Source: Carallia brachiata
Lineage: Eukaryota; Streptophyta; Magnoliopsida; Malpighiales; Rhizophoraceae
DNA: 64,000 nucleotides
Direction of reading: 5' to 3'
Assembly (NCBI GenBank): GCA_021464245.1
Contig: JADCRB010000011.1
Span: forward strand, 1,325,226 to 1,389,225
In this document: in pieces, positions 26,841 through 38,130 of the stretch
Layout: the number at the start of each line of letters is the position of its first letter
How positions within the stretch are numbered: the first letter of the stretch is position 1
The notes under the pieces: generated by a model
Told to the model about the DNA's origin: nothing
The model's database searches: none
What the model saw: the letters and a program-made list of their open reading frames with translations, nothing else
Made by a program: the position numbers and the translations under genes

Positions 26841-29670
26841 AAAGGAATTTGTAAGCATTTATCCTTCATTTAGGTTCAATTTTGGTTAAATAAGCCATTA
26901 AAATGGAAGAAAATCACTTATTTGCAAGAAATAAAGTGATTTTGCCCCTTTATTGTTGCCAAAAATGGTCTTACGCAACTAATAAATGCAAATCATGATC
27001 GATTGCTCACTTATTCGAGTGAATTAAGCGCATTTAACTCTCCAAAATGTGTTGGAAATGGTTTTTACATAGAAATTAAAGGTTTTTGTAAGAATTTATC
27101 CTTCATTTATGTTCAATTTGGGTTAAATAAGCCATCAAAGTGGAAGAAAATCACTTATTTACAAGAAATGAAGTGATTTGACCCCTTGATTCATGCCACA
27201 AGTTGTCTTATGCAACTAATAAATGCAAATCATGATCAATTGCACTCTTATTAGAGGGAATTGATTGCCTTTAACTATCGAAAAGGTGTTGAAAATGGTT
27301 TGTACATTGAAATTAAAGGTCTTTGTAGTCATTTATCCTTCATTTATGCTCAATTTGGGTTAAATAAGCCATTAAATTGGAAGAAAATCACTTATTTGCA
27401 AGAAATTAAGTGATTTAGCCCCTTTATTTTTGACACAAATGGTCTTATGCAATTAATAAATGCAAATCATGATCGATTGCACACTTATTAGATTGAATTA
27501 AGCGCATTTAACTCTCCAAAATGTGTTGGAAATGGTTTTTACATAGAAATTAAAGGTTTTTGTAAGCATTTATCTTTCATTTATGTTCAATTTGGGTTAA
27601 ATAAGCCATCAAAGTGGAAGAAAATCACTTATTTATAAGAAAAAAAGTGATTTGACCCCTTTAATCTTGCCACAAATGGTCTTATGCAACTAATAGATGC
27701 AAATCATGATCAATTGCACTCTTATTGAAGGGAATTGATTGCCTTTAACACTCCAAAATGTGTTGAAAATGGTTTGTACTTTGAAATTAAAGGAATTTGT
27801 AAGCATTTATTCTTCATTTATGTTTAAGTTTGGTTAAATAAGCCATTAAAATGGAAGAAAATCACTTTTTTGCAAAAAATAAAGTGATTTTGCCCCTTTA
27901 TTGTTGCCACAAATGGTCTTACGCAACTAATAAATGGAAATCATGATCGATTGCACACTTATTAGAGTGAATTAAGCGCATTTAACTCTCCAAAATGTGT
28001 TGGAAATGGTTTTTACATAGAAATTAAATGTTTTTGTAAGAATTTATCCTTCATTTATGTTCAATTTGGGTTAAATAAGCCATCAAAGTGGAAGAAAATC
28101 ACTTCTTTACAAGAAATGAAGTGATTTGACCCCTTGATTCATGCCACAAATTGTCTTATGCAACTAATAAATGCAAAGCATGATCAATTGCACTCTTATT
28201 AGAGGGAATTGATTGCCTTTAACTATCGAAAAGGTGTTGAAAATGGTTTGTACATTGAAATTAAAGGTCTTTGTAGGCATTTATCCTTCATTTATGCTTA
28301 ATTTGGATTAAATAAGCCATTAAATTGGAAGAAAATCACTTATTTGCAAGAAATAAAGTGATTTGGCCCCTTTATTCTTGCCCCAAATGGTCTTATAAAA
28401 CTAATAAATGCAAATCACGATCGAGTGAACACTTATTAGAGTGAATTAAGCGCATTTAACTCTCCAAAATGTGTTGGAAATGGTTTTTACAAAGAAATTA
28501 AACATTTTTGTAAGCATTTATCCTTCATTTTTGTTCAATTTGTGTTAAATAAGCCATCAAAGTGGAAGAAAATCACTTATTTACAAGAAATAAAGTGATT
28601 TGACCCCGTTATTGTTGCCACAAATGGTCTTATGCAACTAATAAATGCAAATCATGATCAATTGCATCTTATTAGAGGGAATTGATTGCCTTTAACTCTC
28701 CAAAAGGTGTTGAAAATGGTTTGTACATTGAAATTAAAGGTATTTGTAAGCATTTATCCTTCATTTATGTTCAATTTTGGTTAAATAAGCCATTAAAATG
28801 GAAGAAAATCACTTATTTGCAAGAAATAAAGTGATTTTGCCCCTTTCCTGTTGCCACAAATGGTCTTACGCAACTAATAAATGCAAATCATGATCGATTG
28901 CACACTTATTAGAGTGAATTAAGCGCATTTAACTCTCCAAAATGTGTTGGAAATGATTTTACATAGAAATTAAAGGTTTTGTAGAATTTATCCTTCATTT
29001 ATGTTCAATTTGGGTTAATAAGCGATCAAAGTGGAAGAAAATCACTTATTGACAAGAGATGAAGTGATTTGACCCCTTGATTCATGCCACAAGTTGTCTT
29101 ATGCACTAATAATGCAAATCATGATCAATTGCACTCTTATTAGAGGGAATTGATTGCCTTTACTCTCGAAAAGGTGTTGAAAATGGTTTGTACATTGAAA
29201 TTAAAGGTCTTTGTAGGCATTTATCCGTCATTTATGCTCAATTTGGGTTAAATAAGCCATTAAATTGGAAGAAAATCACTTATTTGAAAGAAATAAAGTG
29301 ATTTAGCCCCTTTATTCTTGACACAAATGGTCTTATGCAACTAATAAATGCAAATCATGATCAATTACACACTTATTAGAGTGAATTAAGCACATTTAAC
29401 TCTCCAAAATGTGTTGGAAATGGTTTTTACATAGAAATTAAAGGTTTTTGTAAGCATTTATCCTTCATTTATGTTCAATTTGGGTTAAATAAGCCATCAA
29501 AGTGAAGAAAATCACTTATTTATAAGAAAAAAGGTAATTTGACCCCTTTAATCTTGCCACAAATGGTCTTATGCAACTAATAGATGCAAATCTGATCAAT
29601 TGCACTCTTATTGGGGAATTGATTGCCTTTAACACTCCAAAATGTGTTGAAAATGGTTTGTACTTTGAAA
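26841..29670. repeat. 12-monomer (~2.84 kb) higher-order unit, copy 2
   Basis: Direct repeat of 24000-26840. It even shares the odd monomer with ataagaaaaaaggtaattt (26689 and 29524) and the cgatcgagtgaacac variant (25580 and 28420). A tract at 28960-29170 lost many single bases relative to 26120-26330. Confidence 0.88.
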
Positions 29671-30460
29671 TTAAAGGAATTTGTAAGCATTTATCCTTCA
29701 TTTATGTTCAATTTTGGTTAAATAAGCCATTAAAATGGAAGAAAATCACTTATTTGCGAGAAATAAAGTGATTTTGCCCCTTTATTGTTGCCACAAATGG
29801 TCTTACGCAACTAATAAATGCAAATCATGATCGATTGCACACTTATTAGAGTGAATTAAGCGCATTTAACTCTCCAAAATGTGTTGGAAATGGTTTTTAC
29901 ATAGAAATTAAAGGTTTTTGTAAGAGTTTATCTTTCATTTATGTTCAATTTGGGTTAAATAAGCCATCAAAGTGGAAGAAAATCACTTATTTACAAGAAA
30001 TGAAGTGATTTGACCCCTTGATTCATGCCACAAGTTGTCTTATGCAACTAATAAATGCAAATCATGATCAATTGCACTCTTATTAGAGGGAATTGATTGC
30101 CTTTAACTATCAAAAAGGTGTTGAAAATGGTTTATACATTGAAATTAAAGGTCTTTGTCGGCATTTATCCTTCATTTATGCTCAATTTGGGTTAAATAAG
30201 CCATTAAATTGGAAGAAAATCACTTATTTGCAAGAAATAAAGTGATTTAGCCCCTTTATTCTTGACACAAATGGTGTTATGCAACTAATAAATGCAAATC
30301 ATGATCGATTACACACTTATTAGAGTGAATTAAGCGCATTTAACTCTCCAAAATGTGTTGGAAATGGTTTTTACGTAGAAATTAAAGGTTTTTGTAAGCA
30401 TTTATCCTTCATTTATGTTCAATTTGGGTTAAATAAGCCATCAAAGTGGAAGAAAATCAC
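29671..30460. repeat. 12-monomer higher-order unit, partial copy 3
   Basis: Starts like the other two copies (tttattgttgcc at 29780, tcttacgcaact) and follows them for about three monomers. After about 30460 the sequence passes into type A monomers up to the retroelement junction, so the third copy is incomplete. Confidence 0.78.
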
Positions 30461-30875
30461 TTATTTGCAAGAAATAAAGTGATTTGACCCCTTTATTCTT
30501 GCCACAAATGGTGTTATGCAACTAATAAATGCAAATTATGATCGATTGCACACTTATTAGAGTGAATTAAGCGCATTTAACTCCCCCAAAAGGTTGTAAA
30601 AATGCTTTTCACATTGAAATTAATGGTTTTTGTAAGCATTTATACTTCATTTAAGTTAAATTTGGGTTAAATAAGCCGTTAAAACAAAAGAAAATCACTT
30701 ATTTGCTAGAAATAAAGTGATTTAGCCCCTTTATTCTTGCCACAAATGGTCTTATGCAACTAATAAATGCAAATCATGATCGATTGCACACTTATTAGAG
30801 TGAATTAAGCGCACTTAACTCCCCAAAAGATGTCAAAAATGCTTTTCACATTGAAATTAATGGTTTTTGTAAGCA

Positions 30876-31256
30876 GTTCCTACATAAATAAGGAAAATTT
30901 AATTCAACTAGAAACTTAAAAATTAAAACTAATTCCTACTTGCAAACGGATTGGGCTTAAATAAAACATTATTTGGCCCAAAACAATTATTAAAACTCTA
31001 AACTAAACAATCCAAATCAGTCCACACATTGTCTTATATGCACTAGGCCCAAATAATTCTTCTTGGCCCAAACTTCCTCAATTTGGTTAACACTCCTCTT
31101 CTTGCACTTGGATCGCTTTGATGTAGACTTGTAGGACCTCCAGTCTTCATTGCTTGCTCCACAAGTAAAGCACATTTCTTGCTCTCCAAGGAAAGTCCAC
31201 CGAGCCATAAAATCACACCAAATCATGTAGTGAGGGTGCTAGCCAGACTCACATCA
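30876..31256 (-). mobile_element. Partial 3' LTR (U3 portion), truncated by satellite
   Basis: About 381 bp starting TGATGTGAG immediately after the polypurine tract and ending abruptly at satellite near 30876. No terminal CA and no second LTR are visible, so only the U3-side part remains. It contains several GGCCCAAA/TTGGGCC boxes (31045, 31065, 30970 regions) and an AT-rich stretch toward the break. No convincing core promoter plus polyadenylation signal is retained. A 69-codon frame at 31226-31017 lies wholly inside it and is treated as incidental. Confidence 0.65.
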
Positions 31257-31921
31257 TTCCCCCTTTCTTCAAAAAGATTTGTCCTCAAATCTTGCTGTCG
31301 TTCTACTTCAAAACCTGGAGGAATGTCTTGAGCTACAAGGAATTGATGTCTCCCATGCCAAAGAAATAGATACTTGGAGTATTTTGATGCCTTCACCGCA
31401 AAGCAAAATCTCCTCTTTTGAATTACTACCAAGCGATCAAACAAAGAAAATGAGCTAAGGTGGTTCAGCACTTGATCTGCAATGACAAAATCAACATGAG
31501 TAGACACATTAAGCATAGAATCAACAAAATCCATTGGTTGTGGTGTAGTTGAACTAAATGGTAGCTCTATAATAGGGCATTTTGCTAACTCTCCACCATC
31601 TACCAATTCAACTTCATGCACGGATTCCACATCCAATTCACAATCTTCCACAAGTTGAAGCTTATGGCCTTTAAATTCACATTCTACAACATCAACCAAA
31701 GTCTCCACTTCACCATCACGAACAACTTTCTCATGTGATACACAACCAAGCTCAACAACTTCAGTTTCAACCTCTAAATCAACTCTCATGCTTGATACCA
31801 CACACTCATAGTCAGATGTATGATCAACAACCTCATCTTCAACCTTATGTTCTGATGCAACTTCTTTGACCACGTCAACGCAAGATTCAAAACTCACATG
31901 CTTTGATTTAGAACTCTCCAC
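31223..31921 (-). CDS. Acidic retroelement open frame, 232 codons, function unknown
   Basis: The frame is open from just after a TAA at 31933-31931 to a TGA at 31223. The codon at 31921 is GTG, so no ATG supports that start; the first ATG is residue 45 (31789). It lies in a different frame from gag. The first ~130 residues are rich in Glu, Asp and Val (for example VDLEVETEVVELG), suggesting a low-complexity acidic region. The C-terminal ~60 residues look more ordinary (FLWHGRHQFLVAQDIPPGFE) and end in DLRTNLFEERGND. That tail resembles the last residues of plant Ty3/gypsy polyproteins, which are encoded over the polypurine tract. No protease, RT or integrase motif is present. I do not recognise the rest. 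Its uninterrupted length suggests either recent decay or former selection. Confidence 0.5.
   Translation of the reverse strand: MESSKSKHVSFESCVDVVKEVASEHKVEDEVVDHTSDYECVVSSMRVDLEVETEVVELGCVSHEKVVRDGEVETLVDVVECEFKGHKLQLVEDCELDVESVHEVELVDGGELAKCPIIELPFSSTTPQPMDFVDSMLNVSTHVDFVIADQVLNHLSSFSLFDRLVVIQKRRFCFAVKASKYSKYLFLWHGRHQFLVAQDIPPGFEVERQQDLRTNLFEERGNDVSLASTLTT
31257..31270 (-). other. Polypurine tract of the retroelement
   Basis: On the minus strand this reads GAAGAAAGGGGGAA, 14 uninterrupted purines, directly followed by TG (31256), the canonical first dinucleotide of an LTR. This is the usual site for plus-strand DNA priming. It overlaps codons for the FEERGN residues of the upstream frame, as is common in plant Ty3/gypsy elements. 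Confidence 0.75.
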
Positions 31922-31961
31922 TTGCTTGATTTATTGACTAAACATTTTGAGAAAATCTTCA

Positions 31962-32186
31962 TCAAAAATCCTTTCCTTCATTGACACATTCGGCTATGTT
32001 CTTGTTTAGCCCTTGTAGAAATCTAGCCATTGTAGCTTCTTGATCTTCCTCAACATTGGCACGGATCATAGCTATCTCAATCTCCTTATGGTACTCCTCC
32101 ACACTCTTGGGGCCATGAGTAAGCCCTCGCAACCTGCGATAAAGCTCACGATAACAATGGTTAGGAACAAATTGTTTTCTCATAAT
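31962..32186 (-). pseudogene. gag: Retrotransposon gag fragment, 5'-truncated
   Basis: About 74 codons of capsid-type gag, family Retrotrans_gag (Pfam PF03732 by resemblance), reading from the satellite junction to a TGA. Visible family features are MRKQFVPNH near the start, then YRELYRRLRGL, KSVEEYHKEIE, ANVEEDQEATMARFLQGLN and a final GKDF. In plant Ty3/gypsy elements this segment would pack RNA into virus-like particles. The open frame extends upstream to an ATG at 32243, but those 19 codons are satellite read backwards, so the true gag starts at about 32186 and its N-terminal part is lost. The zinc knuckle that normally follows is also missing because of the stop. It is broken and unlikely to function. 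Confidence 0.8.
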
Positions 32187-33369
32187 TCCCCAAAAGGCAT
32201 TGAAAATGCATTTTGCATTGAAATTAAGGGATTTTGTAAGCATTTATACTTTATTTATGTTAAATTTAGGTTAAATAAGCCGTTAAAATGAAAGAAAAGC
32301 ACTTATTTACAAGAAATAAAGTGATCTGGACCCTTTATTCTTGCCACAAATGGTCTTATGCAACTAATAAATACAAATTGTGATTGATTGCACACTTATT
32401 AGAGTGAATTAAGTGCATTTAACTCCCCAAAAGGTGTTAAAAATGTTTTTCACATTCAAATTAATGCTTTTTGTAAGCATTAATACTTCATTTAAGTTAA
32501 ATTTGGGTTAAATAAGTCGTTAAAATGAAAAAAAATCACTTATTTGCAAGAAATAAACTGATTTAACCCCTTTATTCTTGCCACAAATGGTCTTATGCAA
32601 CTAATAAATGCAAATCATGATCGATTGCACACTTATTAGAGTGAATTAAGCGCATTTAACTCTCCAAAATGTGTTGGAAATAGTTTTTACATAGAAATTA
32701 ACGGTTTTTGTAAGCATTTATCCTTCATTTATGTGCAATTTGGGTTAAATAAGCCATTAAAATGGAAGAAAATTACTTATTTGGAAGAAATAAAGTGATT
32801 TAGCCCCTTTATTCTTGTCATAAATGGTCTTATGCAACTAATAAATGCAAATCATGATCGATTGCACACTTATTAGAGAGAATTAAGTGCATTTTGCTCC
32901 CCAAAAGGTGTTGAAAATGCGTTTTGCATTGGAATTAAAGGATTTTGTAAGCATTTATACTTCATTTAAGATAAATTTGGGTTAGATAATCCATTAAAAA
33001 GAAAGAAAATCACTTATTTGCAAGAAATAAAGTGATTTGACCTCTTTATTCATGCCACAAATGGTCTTATGCAACTAATAAATACAAATCATGATCAATT
33101 GCACTCTTATTAGAGGGAATTGATTGCCTTTAACTCTCCAAAAGGTGTTGAAAATGGTTTTTATATTTAAATTAAAGGTATTTGTATGCATTTATCCTTC
33201 ATTTATGTTCAATTTGGGTTAAATAAGTCATTAAAATAGAACAAAATCACTTATTTGCCAGAAATAAAGTGATTCACCCCTTTGTTCGTGCCACAAATGG
33301 TCTTATGCAACTAACAAATGCAAATCATGAACAATTGCACACTTATTAGAAGGAAATTGATGCATTTAA

Positions 33370-33429
33370 CTCCCCAAAGGGCATTGAAAATGCTTTTTGC
33401 TCCCCAAAAGGCATTGAAAATGCTTTTTG
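33370..33429. repeat. 30-bp tandem duplication inside a monomer
   Basis: Two adjacent copies of a 30-bp block (ctccccaaa...tgctttttg), at 33370-33399 and 33400-33429. The same monomer also carries a 12-bp loss downstream (aagttaataagcc at 33471 instead of aagttaaatttgggttaaataagcc). The two changes are always linked, so they define one ancestral variant. Confidence 0.9.
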
Positions 33430-34808
33430 CATTGAAATTACATGATTTTGTAAGCATTTATACTTCATTTAAGTTAATAAGCCGTTAAAATAAAAGAAAA
33501 TCACTTATTTGCAAGAAATAAAGTGATTTGGCGCCTTTATTCTCGCCACAAATGGTCTTCTGCAACTAATAAATGCAAATCGTGATCGATTGCACACTAA
33601 TTAGAGTGAATTAAGCGCATTTAACTCACCAAAAGGTGTTAAAAATGCTTTTCACTTAGAAATTAATGGTTTTTGTAAGCATTTATACTTCATTTAAGTT
33701 AAATTTGGATTAAATGAGCCGTTAAAATGAAAGAAAATCACTTATTTGCAAGAAATAAAGTGATTTGACACCTTTGTTCATGCCACAAATAGTCTTATGC
33801 GACTAATAAATGCAAATCATAATCAATTACACACTTATTAGAGTGAATTAAGCGCATTTAACTCCTCAAAAGGTGTTAAAAATGCTTTTTACATTGAAAT
33901 TAATGGTTTTTGTAAGCACTTATACTTCATTTAAGTTATATTTGGGTTAAATAAGCCGTTAAAATGAAAGAAAATCACTTATTTGCAAGAAATAAAGTGA
34001 TTTAGCCCCTTCATTCTTGCCACAAATGGTCATATGCAACTAATAAATGCAAATTATGATCGATTGCACACTTATTAGAGTGAATTAAGCACATTTAACT
34101 CTCCAAAATGTGTTGGAAATAGTTTTTACATAGAAATTAACGGTTTTTGTAAGCATTTATCCTTCATTTATGTTCAATTTGGGTTAAATAAGCCATTAAA
34201 ATGGAAGAAAATTACTTATTTGGAAGAAATAAAGTGATTTAGCCCCTTTATTCTTGCCATAAATGGTCTTATGCAAATAATAAATGCAAATCATGATCGA
34301 TTGCACACTTATTAGAGTGAATTAAGCGCATTTAGCTCCCCAAAAGGTGTTGAAAATGCTTTTTGCATTGAAGTTAAAGGATTTTGTAAGCATTTATACT
34401 TCATTTAAGATAAATTTGGGTTAGATAATCCATTAATTTGAAAGAAAATCACTTATTTGCAAGAAATGAAGTGATTTGACCTCTTTATTCATGCCACAAA
34501 TGGTCTTATGCAACTAATAAATGCAAATCATTATCAATTGCACTCTTATTAGAGGGAATTGATTGCCTTTAACTCTCCAAAAGGTGTTGAAAATGGTTTT
34601 TACATTTAAATTAAAGGTATTTGTAAGCATTTATCCTTCATTTATATTCAATTTGGGTTAAGTAAGCCATTAAAATAGAAGAAAATCACTTATTTGCAAG
34701 AAATAAAGTGATTCACCCCTTTGTTCGTGCCACAAATGGTCTTATGCAACTAACAAATGCAAATCATGAACAATTGCACACTTATTAGATGAAAATTGAT
34801 GCATTTAA

Positions 34809-34868
34809 CTCCCCAAAGGGCATTGGAAATGCTTTTTGCTCCCCAAAAGGCATTGAAAATGCTTTTTG
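34809..34868. repeat. 30-bp tandem duplication inside a monomer
   Basis: Second occurrence, with the same linked 12-bp deletion. The first half-copy reads cattggaaatgc instead of cattgaaaatgc. Confidence 0.9.
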
Positions 34869-36484
34869 CATTGAAATTACATGATTTTGTAAGCATTTAC
34901 ACTTCATTTAAGTTAATAAGCCGTTAAAATGAAAGAAAATCACTTATTTGCAAGAAATAAAGTGATTTGGCGCCTTTATTCTCGCCACAAATGGTCTTAT
35001 GCAACTAATAAATGCAAATCGTGATCGATTGCACACTAATTAGAGTGAATTAAGCGCATTTAACTCACCAAAAGGTGTTAAAAATGCTTTTCACTTAGAA
35101 ATTAATGGTTTTTGTAAGCATTTATACTTCATTTAATTTAAATTTGGGTTAAATAAGCCGTTAAAATGAAAGAAAATCACTTATTTGCAAGAAATAGAGT
35201 GATTTGACCCCTTTGTTCATGCCACAAATAGTCTTATGCGACTAATAAACGCAAATCATGATCAATTACGCACTTATTAGAGTGAATTAAGCGCATTTAA
35301 CTCCTCAAAAGGTGTTAAAAATGCTTTTTACATTGAAATTAATGGTTTTTGTAAGCACTTATACTTCATTTAAGTTATATTTGGGTTAAATAAGCCGTTA
35401 AAATGAATGAAAATCACTTATTTCCAATAAATAAAGTGATTTAGCCCCTTTATTCTTGTCACAAATGGATTTATGCAACTAATAAATGCAAATCATGATC
35501 GATTGCACACTTATTAGAGTGAATTAAACGCATTTAACTCTCCAAAATTTGTTGGAAATAGTTTTTACATAGAAATTAAAGGTTTTTGTAAGCATTTATC
35601 CTTCATTTATGTTCAATTTGGGTTAAATAACCCGTTAAAATGAAAGAAAATCACTTACTTGCAAGAAATAAAGTGATTTAGCCCCTTTATTCTTGCCACA
35701 AATGGTCATATGCAACTAATAAATGCAAATCATGATCGATTGCACACTTATTAGAGTGAATTAAGCGCATTTAACTCTCCAAAATGTGTTGGAAATAGTT
35801 TTTACATAGAAATTAACGGTTTTTGTAAGCATTTATCCTTCATTTATGTTCAATTTGGGTTAAATAAGCCATTAAAATGGAAGAAAATTACTTATTTGGA
35901 AGAAATAAAGTGATTTAGCCCCTTTATTCTTATCATAAATGGTCTTATGCAACTAATAAATGCAAATCATGATCGATTGCACACTTATTAGAGTGAATTA
36001 AGCGCATTTAGCTCCCCAAAAGGTGTTGAAAATGCTTTTTGCATTGAAATTAAAGGATTTTGTAAGCATTTATACTTTATTTAAGATAAATTTGGGTTAG
36101 ATAATCCATTAATTAGAAAGAAAATCACTTATTTGCAAGAAATAAAGTGATTTGATCTCTTTATTCATGCCACAAATGGTCTTATGCAACTAATAAATGC
36201 AAATCATGATCAATTGCACTCTTATTGGAGGGAATTGATTGCCTTTAACTCTCCAAAAGGTGTTGAAAATGGTTTTTACATTTAAATTAAAGGTATTTGT
36301 AAGCATTTATCCTTCATTTATGTTCAATTTGGGTTAAATAAGCCTTTAAAATAGAAGAAAATCACTTATTTACCAGAAATAAAGTGATTCACCCCTTTGT
36401 TCGCGCCACAAATGGTCTTATGCAACTAACAAATGCAAATCATGAACAATTGCACACTTATTAGATGAAAATTGATGCATTTAA

Positions 36485-36544
36485 CTCCCCAAATGGCATT
36501 GGAAATGCTTTTTGCTCCCCAAAAGGCATTGAAAATGCTTTTTG
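36485..36544. repeat. 30-bp tandem duplication inside a monomer
   Basis: Third occurrence, with linked 12-bp deletion. The first half-copy has aaatggcattgg. Confidence 0.9.
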
Positions 36545-36979
36545 CATTGAAATTACATGATTTTGCAAGCATTTATACTTCATTTAAGTTAATAAGCCGT
36601 TAAAATGAAAGAAAATCACTTATTTGCAAGAAATATAGTGATTTGGCTCTTTTATTCTCGCCACAAATGGTCTTATGCAACTAATAAATGCAAATCGTGA
36701 TCGATTGCACACTAATTAGAGTGAATTAAGCGCATTTAACTCACCAAAAGGTGTTAAAAATGCTTTTCACTTAGAAATTAATGGTTTTTGTAAGCATTTA
36801 TACTTCATTTAATTTAAATTTGGGTTAAATAAGCCGTTAAAATGAAAGAAAATCACTTATTTGCAAGAAATAAAGTGATTTGACCCCTTTGTTCATGCCA
36901 CAAATAGTCTTATGCGACTAATAAACGCAAATCATGATCAATTACACACTTATTAGAGTGAATTAAGCGCATTTAACTC

Positions 36980-38130
36980 CTCAAAAGGCGTTAAAAATGC
37001 TTTTTACTTTGAAATTAATGGTTTTTGTAAGCACTTATACTTCATTTAAGTTATATTTGGGTTAAATAACCCGTTAAAATGAAAGAAAATCACCTATTTG
37101 GAAGAAATAAAGTGATTTAGCCCCTTTATTATTGTCATAAATGGTCTTATGCAACTAATAAATGCAAATCATGATCGATTGCACACTTATTAGAGTGAAT
37201 TAAGCGCATTTAACTCTCCAAAATGTGTAGAAAATAGTTTTTACATAGAAATTAAAGGTTTTTGTAAGCATTTATCCTCATTTAGTTCAATTTGGGTTAA
37301 ATAACCCGTTAAAATGAAAGAAAATCACTTACTTGCAAGAAATAAAGTGATTTAGCCCCTTTATTCTTGTCATAAATGGTCTTATGCAACTAATAAATGC
37401 AAATCATGATCGATTGCACACTTATTAGAGTGAATTAAGCGCATTTAGCTCCCCAAAAGGTGTTGAAAATACTTTTTGCATTGAAATTAAAGGATTTTCT
37501 AAGCATTTATACTTTATTTAAGATAAATTTGGGTTAGATAATCCATTAATTAGAAAGAAAATCACTTATTTGCAAGAAATAAAGTGATTTGATCTCTTTA
37601 TTCATGCCACAAATGGTCTTATGCAACTAATAAATGCAAATCATGATCGATTGTACACTTATTAGAGTGAATTAAGCGCATTTAACTCCTCAAAAGGCGT
37701 TAAAAATGCTTTTTACTTTGAAATTAATGGTTTTTGTAAGCACTTATACTTCATTTAAGTTATATTTGGGTTAAATAACCCGTTAAAATGAAAGAAAATC
37801 ACCTATTTGGAAGAAATAAAGTGATTTAGCCCCTTTATTATTGTCATAAATGGTCTTATGCAACTAATAAATGCAAATCATGATCGATTGCACACTTATT
37901 AGAGTGAATTAAGCGCATTTAACTCTCCAAAATGTGTAGAAAATAGTTTTTACATAGAAATTAAAGGTTTTTGTAAGCATTTATCCTTCATTTATGTTCA
38001 ATTTGGGTTAAATAACCCGTTAAAATGAAAGAAAATCACTTACTTGCAAAAAATAAAGTGATTTAGCCCCTTTATTCTTGTCATAAATGGTCTTATGCAA
38101 CTAATAAATGCAAATCATGATCGATTGTAC
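36980..38130. repeat. 3-monomer (709-bp) tandem pair
   Basis: The block beginning tcaaaaggcgttaaaaatgc (36981 and 37690) with tactttgaaat, then cacctatttggaag and tattattgtcataaatgg, then tgtgtagaaaatag, is present twice at a spacing of 709 bp. The first copy has a small internal loss at about 37276 (tatcctcatttagttc). Confidence 0.82.

Larger units (their letters stand above)
1..30875. repeat. 237-bp satellite array, left arm
   Basis: Head-to-tail tandem repeats of about 237 bp. The landmark atttatacttcatt recurs at 5, 242, 478 and 715, a spacing of 236-237. Each monomer contains, in order, the atttatacttcat/atttatccttcat block, gggttaaataagcc, a hairpin around cacttatttgcaagaaat, gccacaaatggtcttatgca, a gatcaatt or gatcgatt block, ttattagagtgaattaagcg, ctccccaaaaggtgtt, and gaaattaatggtttttgta. 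Hand counting one monomer gives about 28% G+C. Two main subtypes exist. Type A reads tttaagttaaatttggg and ttaatggtttttg. Type B reads tttatgttcaatttggg and ttaaaggt.tttg, usually with attgattgcc. I do not recognise it as a named satellite family. No gene, RNA gene or promoter is visible in the array. Confidence 0.98.
30876..32186 (-). mobile_element. Truncated LTR retrotransposon remnant (Ty3/gypsy-like, no pol)
   Basis: This is the only non-satellite DNA in the window. Read on the minus strand it holds a gag fragment (32186-31962), a 40-bp gap, an acidic open frame (31921-31223), a 14-nt polypurine tract (31270-31257) and the start of an LTR (31256-30876). This is the normal 5' to 3' order of an LTR element, but protease, reverse transcriptase, RNase H and integrase are absent, with no room for them. 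Both ends are cut directly against satellite: 5' inside gag, 3' inside the LTR. It could be a remnant of a pol-less non-autonomous element (gag plus an unrelated frame) or an autonomous one with a large internal deletion. The flanking satellites are of different subfamilies, and no target-site duplication is seen. Confidence 0.8.

Noticed and set aside
1..30875. tRNA, rRNA or other structured RNA genes
   Set aside because: The recurrent hairpin is short and simple; no cloverleaf, no internal promoter boxes and no rRNA-like sequence were recognised.
31017..31226. 69-codon minus-strand ORF (MIWCDFMARW...)
   Set aside because: It lies entirely within the inferred LTR downstream of the polypurine tract. 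It has CxxC-like residues but no recognisable family, and is better explained as an incidental frame.
30870..32192. Target-site duplication flanking the retroelement
   Set aside because: No identical 4-6 bp flanks were found. The flanks are different monomer phases and different subtypes, so the insertion ends are not original.
32187..32243. N-terminal 19 codons of the gag frame as true gag
   Set aside because: These bases are satellite on the opposite strand; real gag similarity begins at the junction near 32186.
32040..32291. 83-codon plus-strand ORF
   Set aside because: Antisense to gag and running across the gag-satellite junction; a chimeric frame with no family resemblance.
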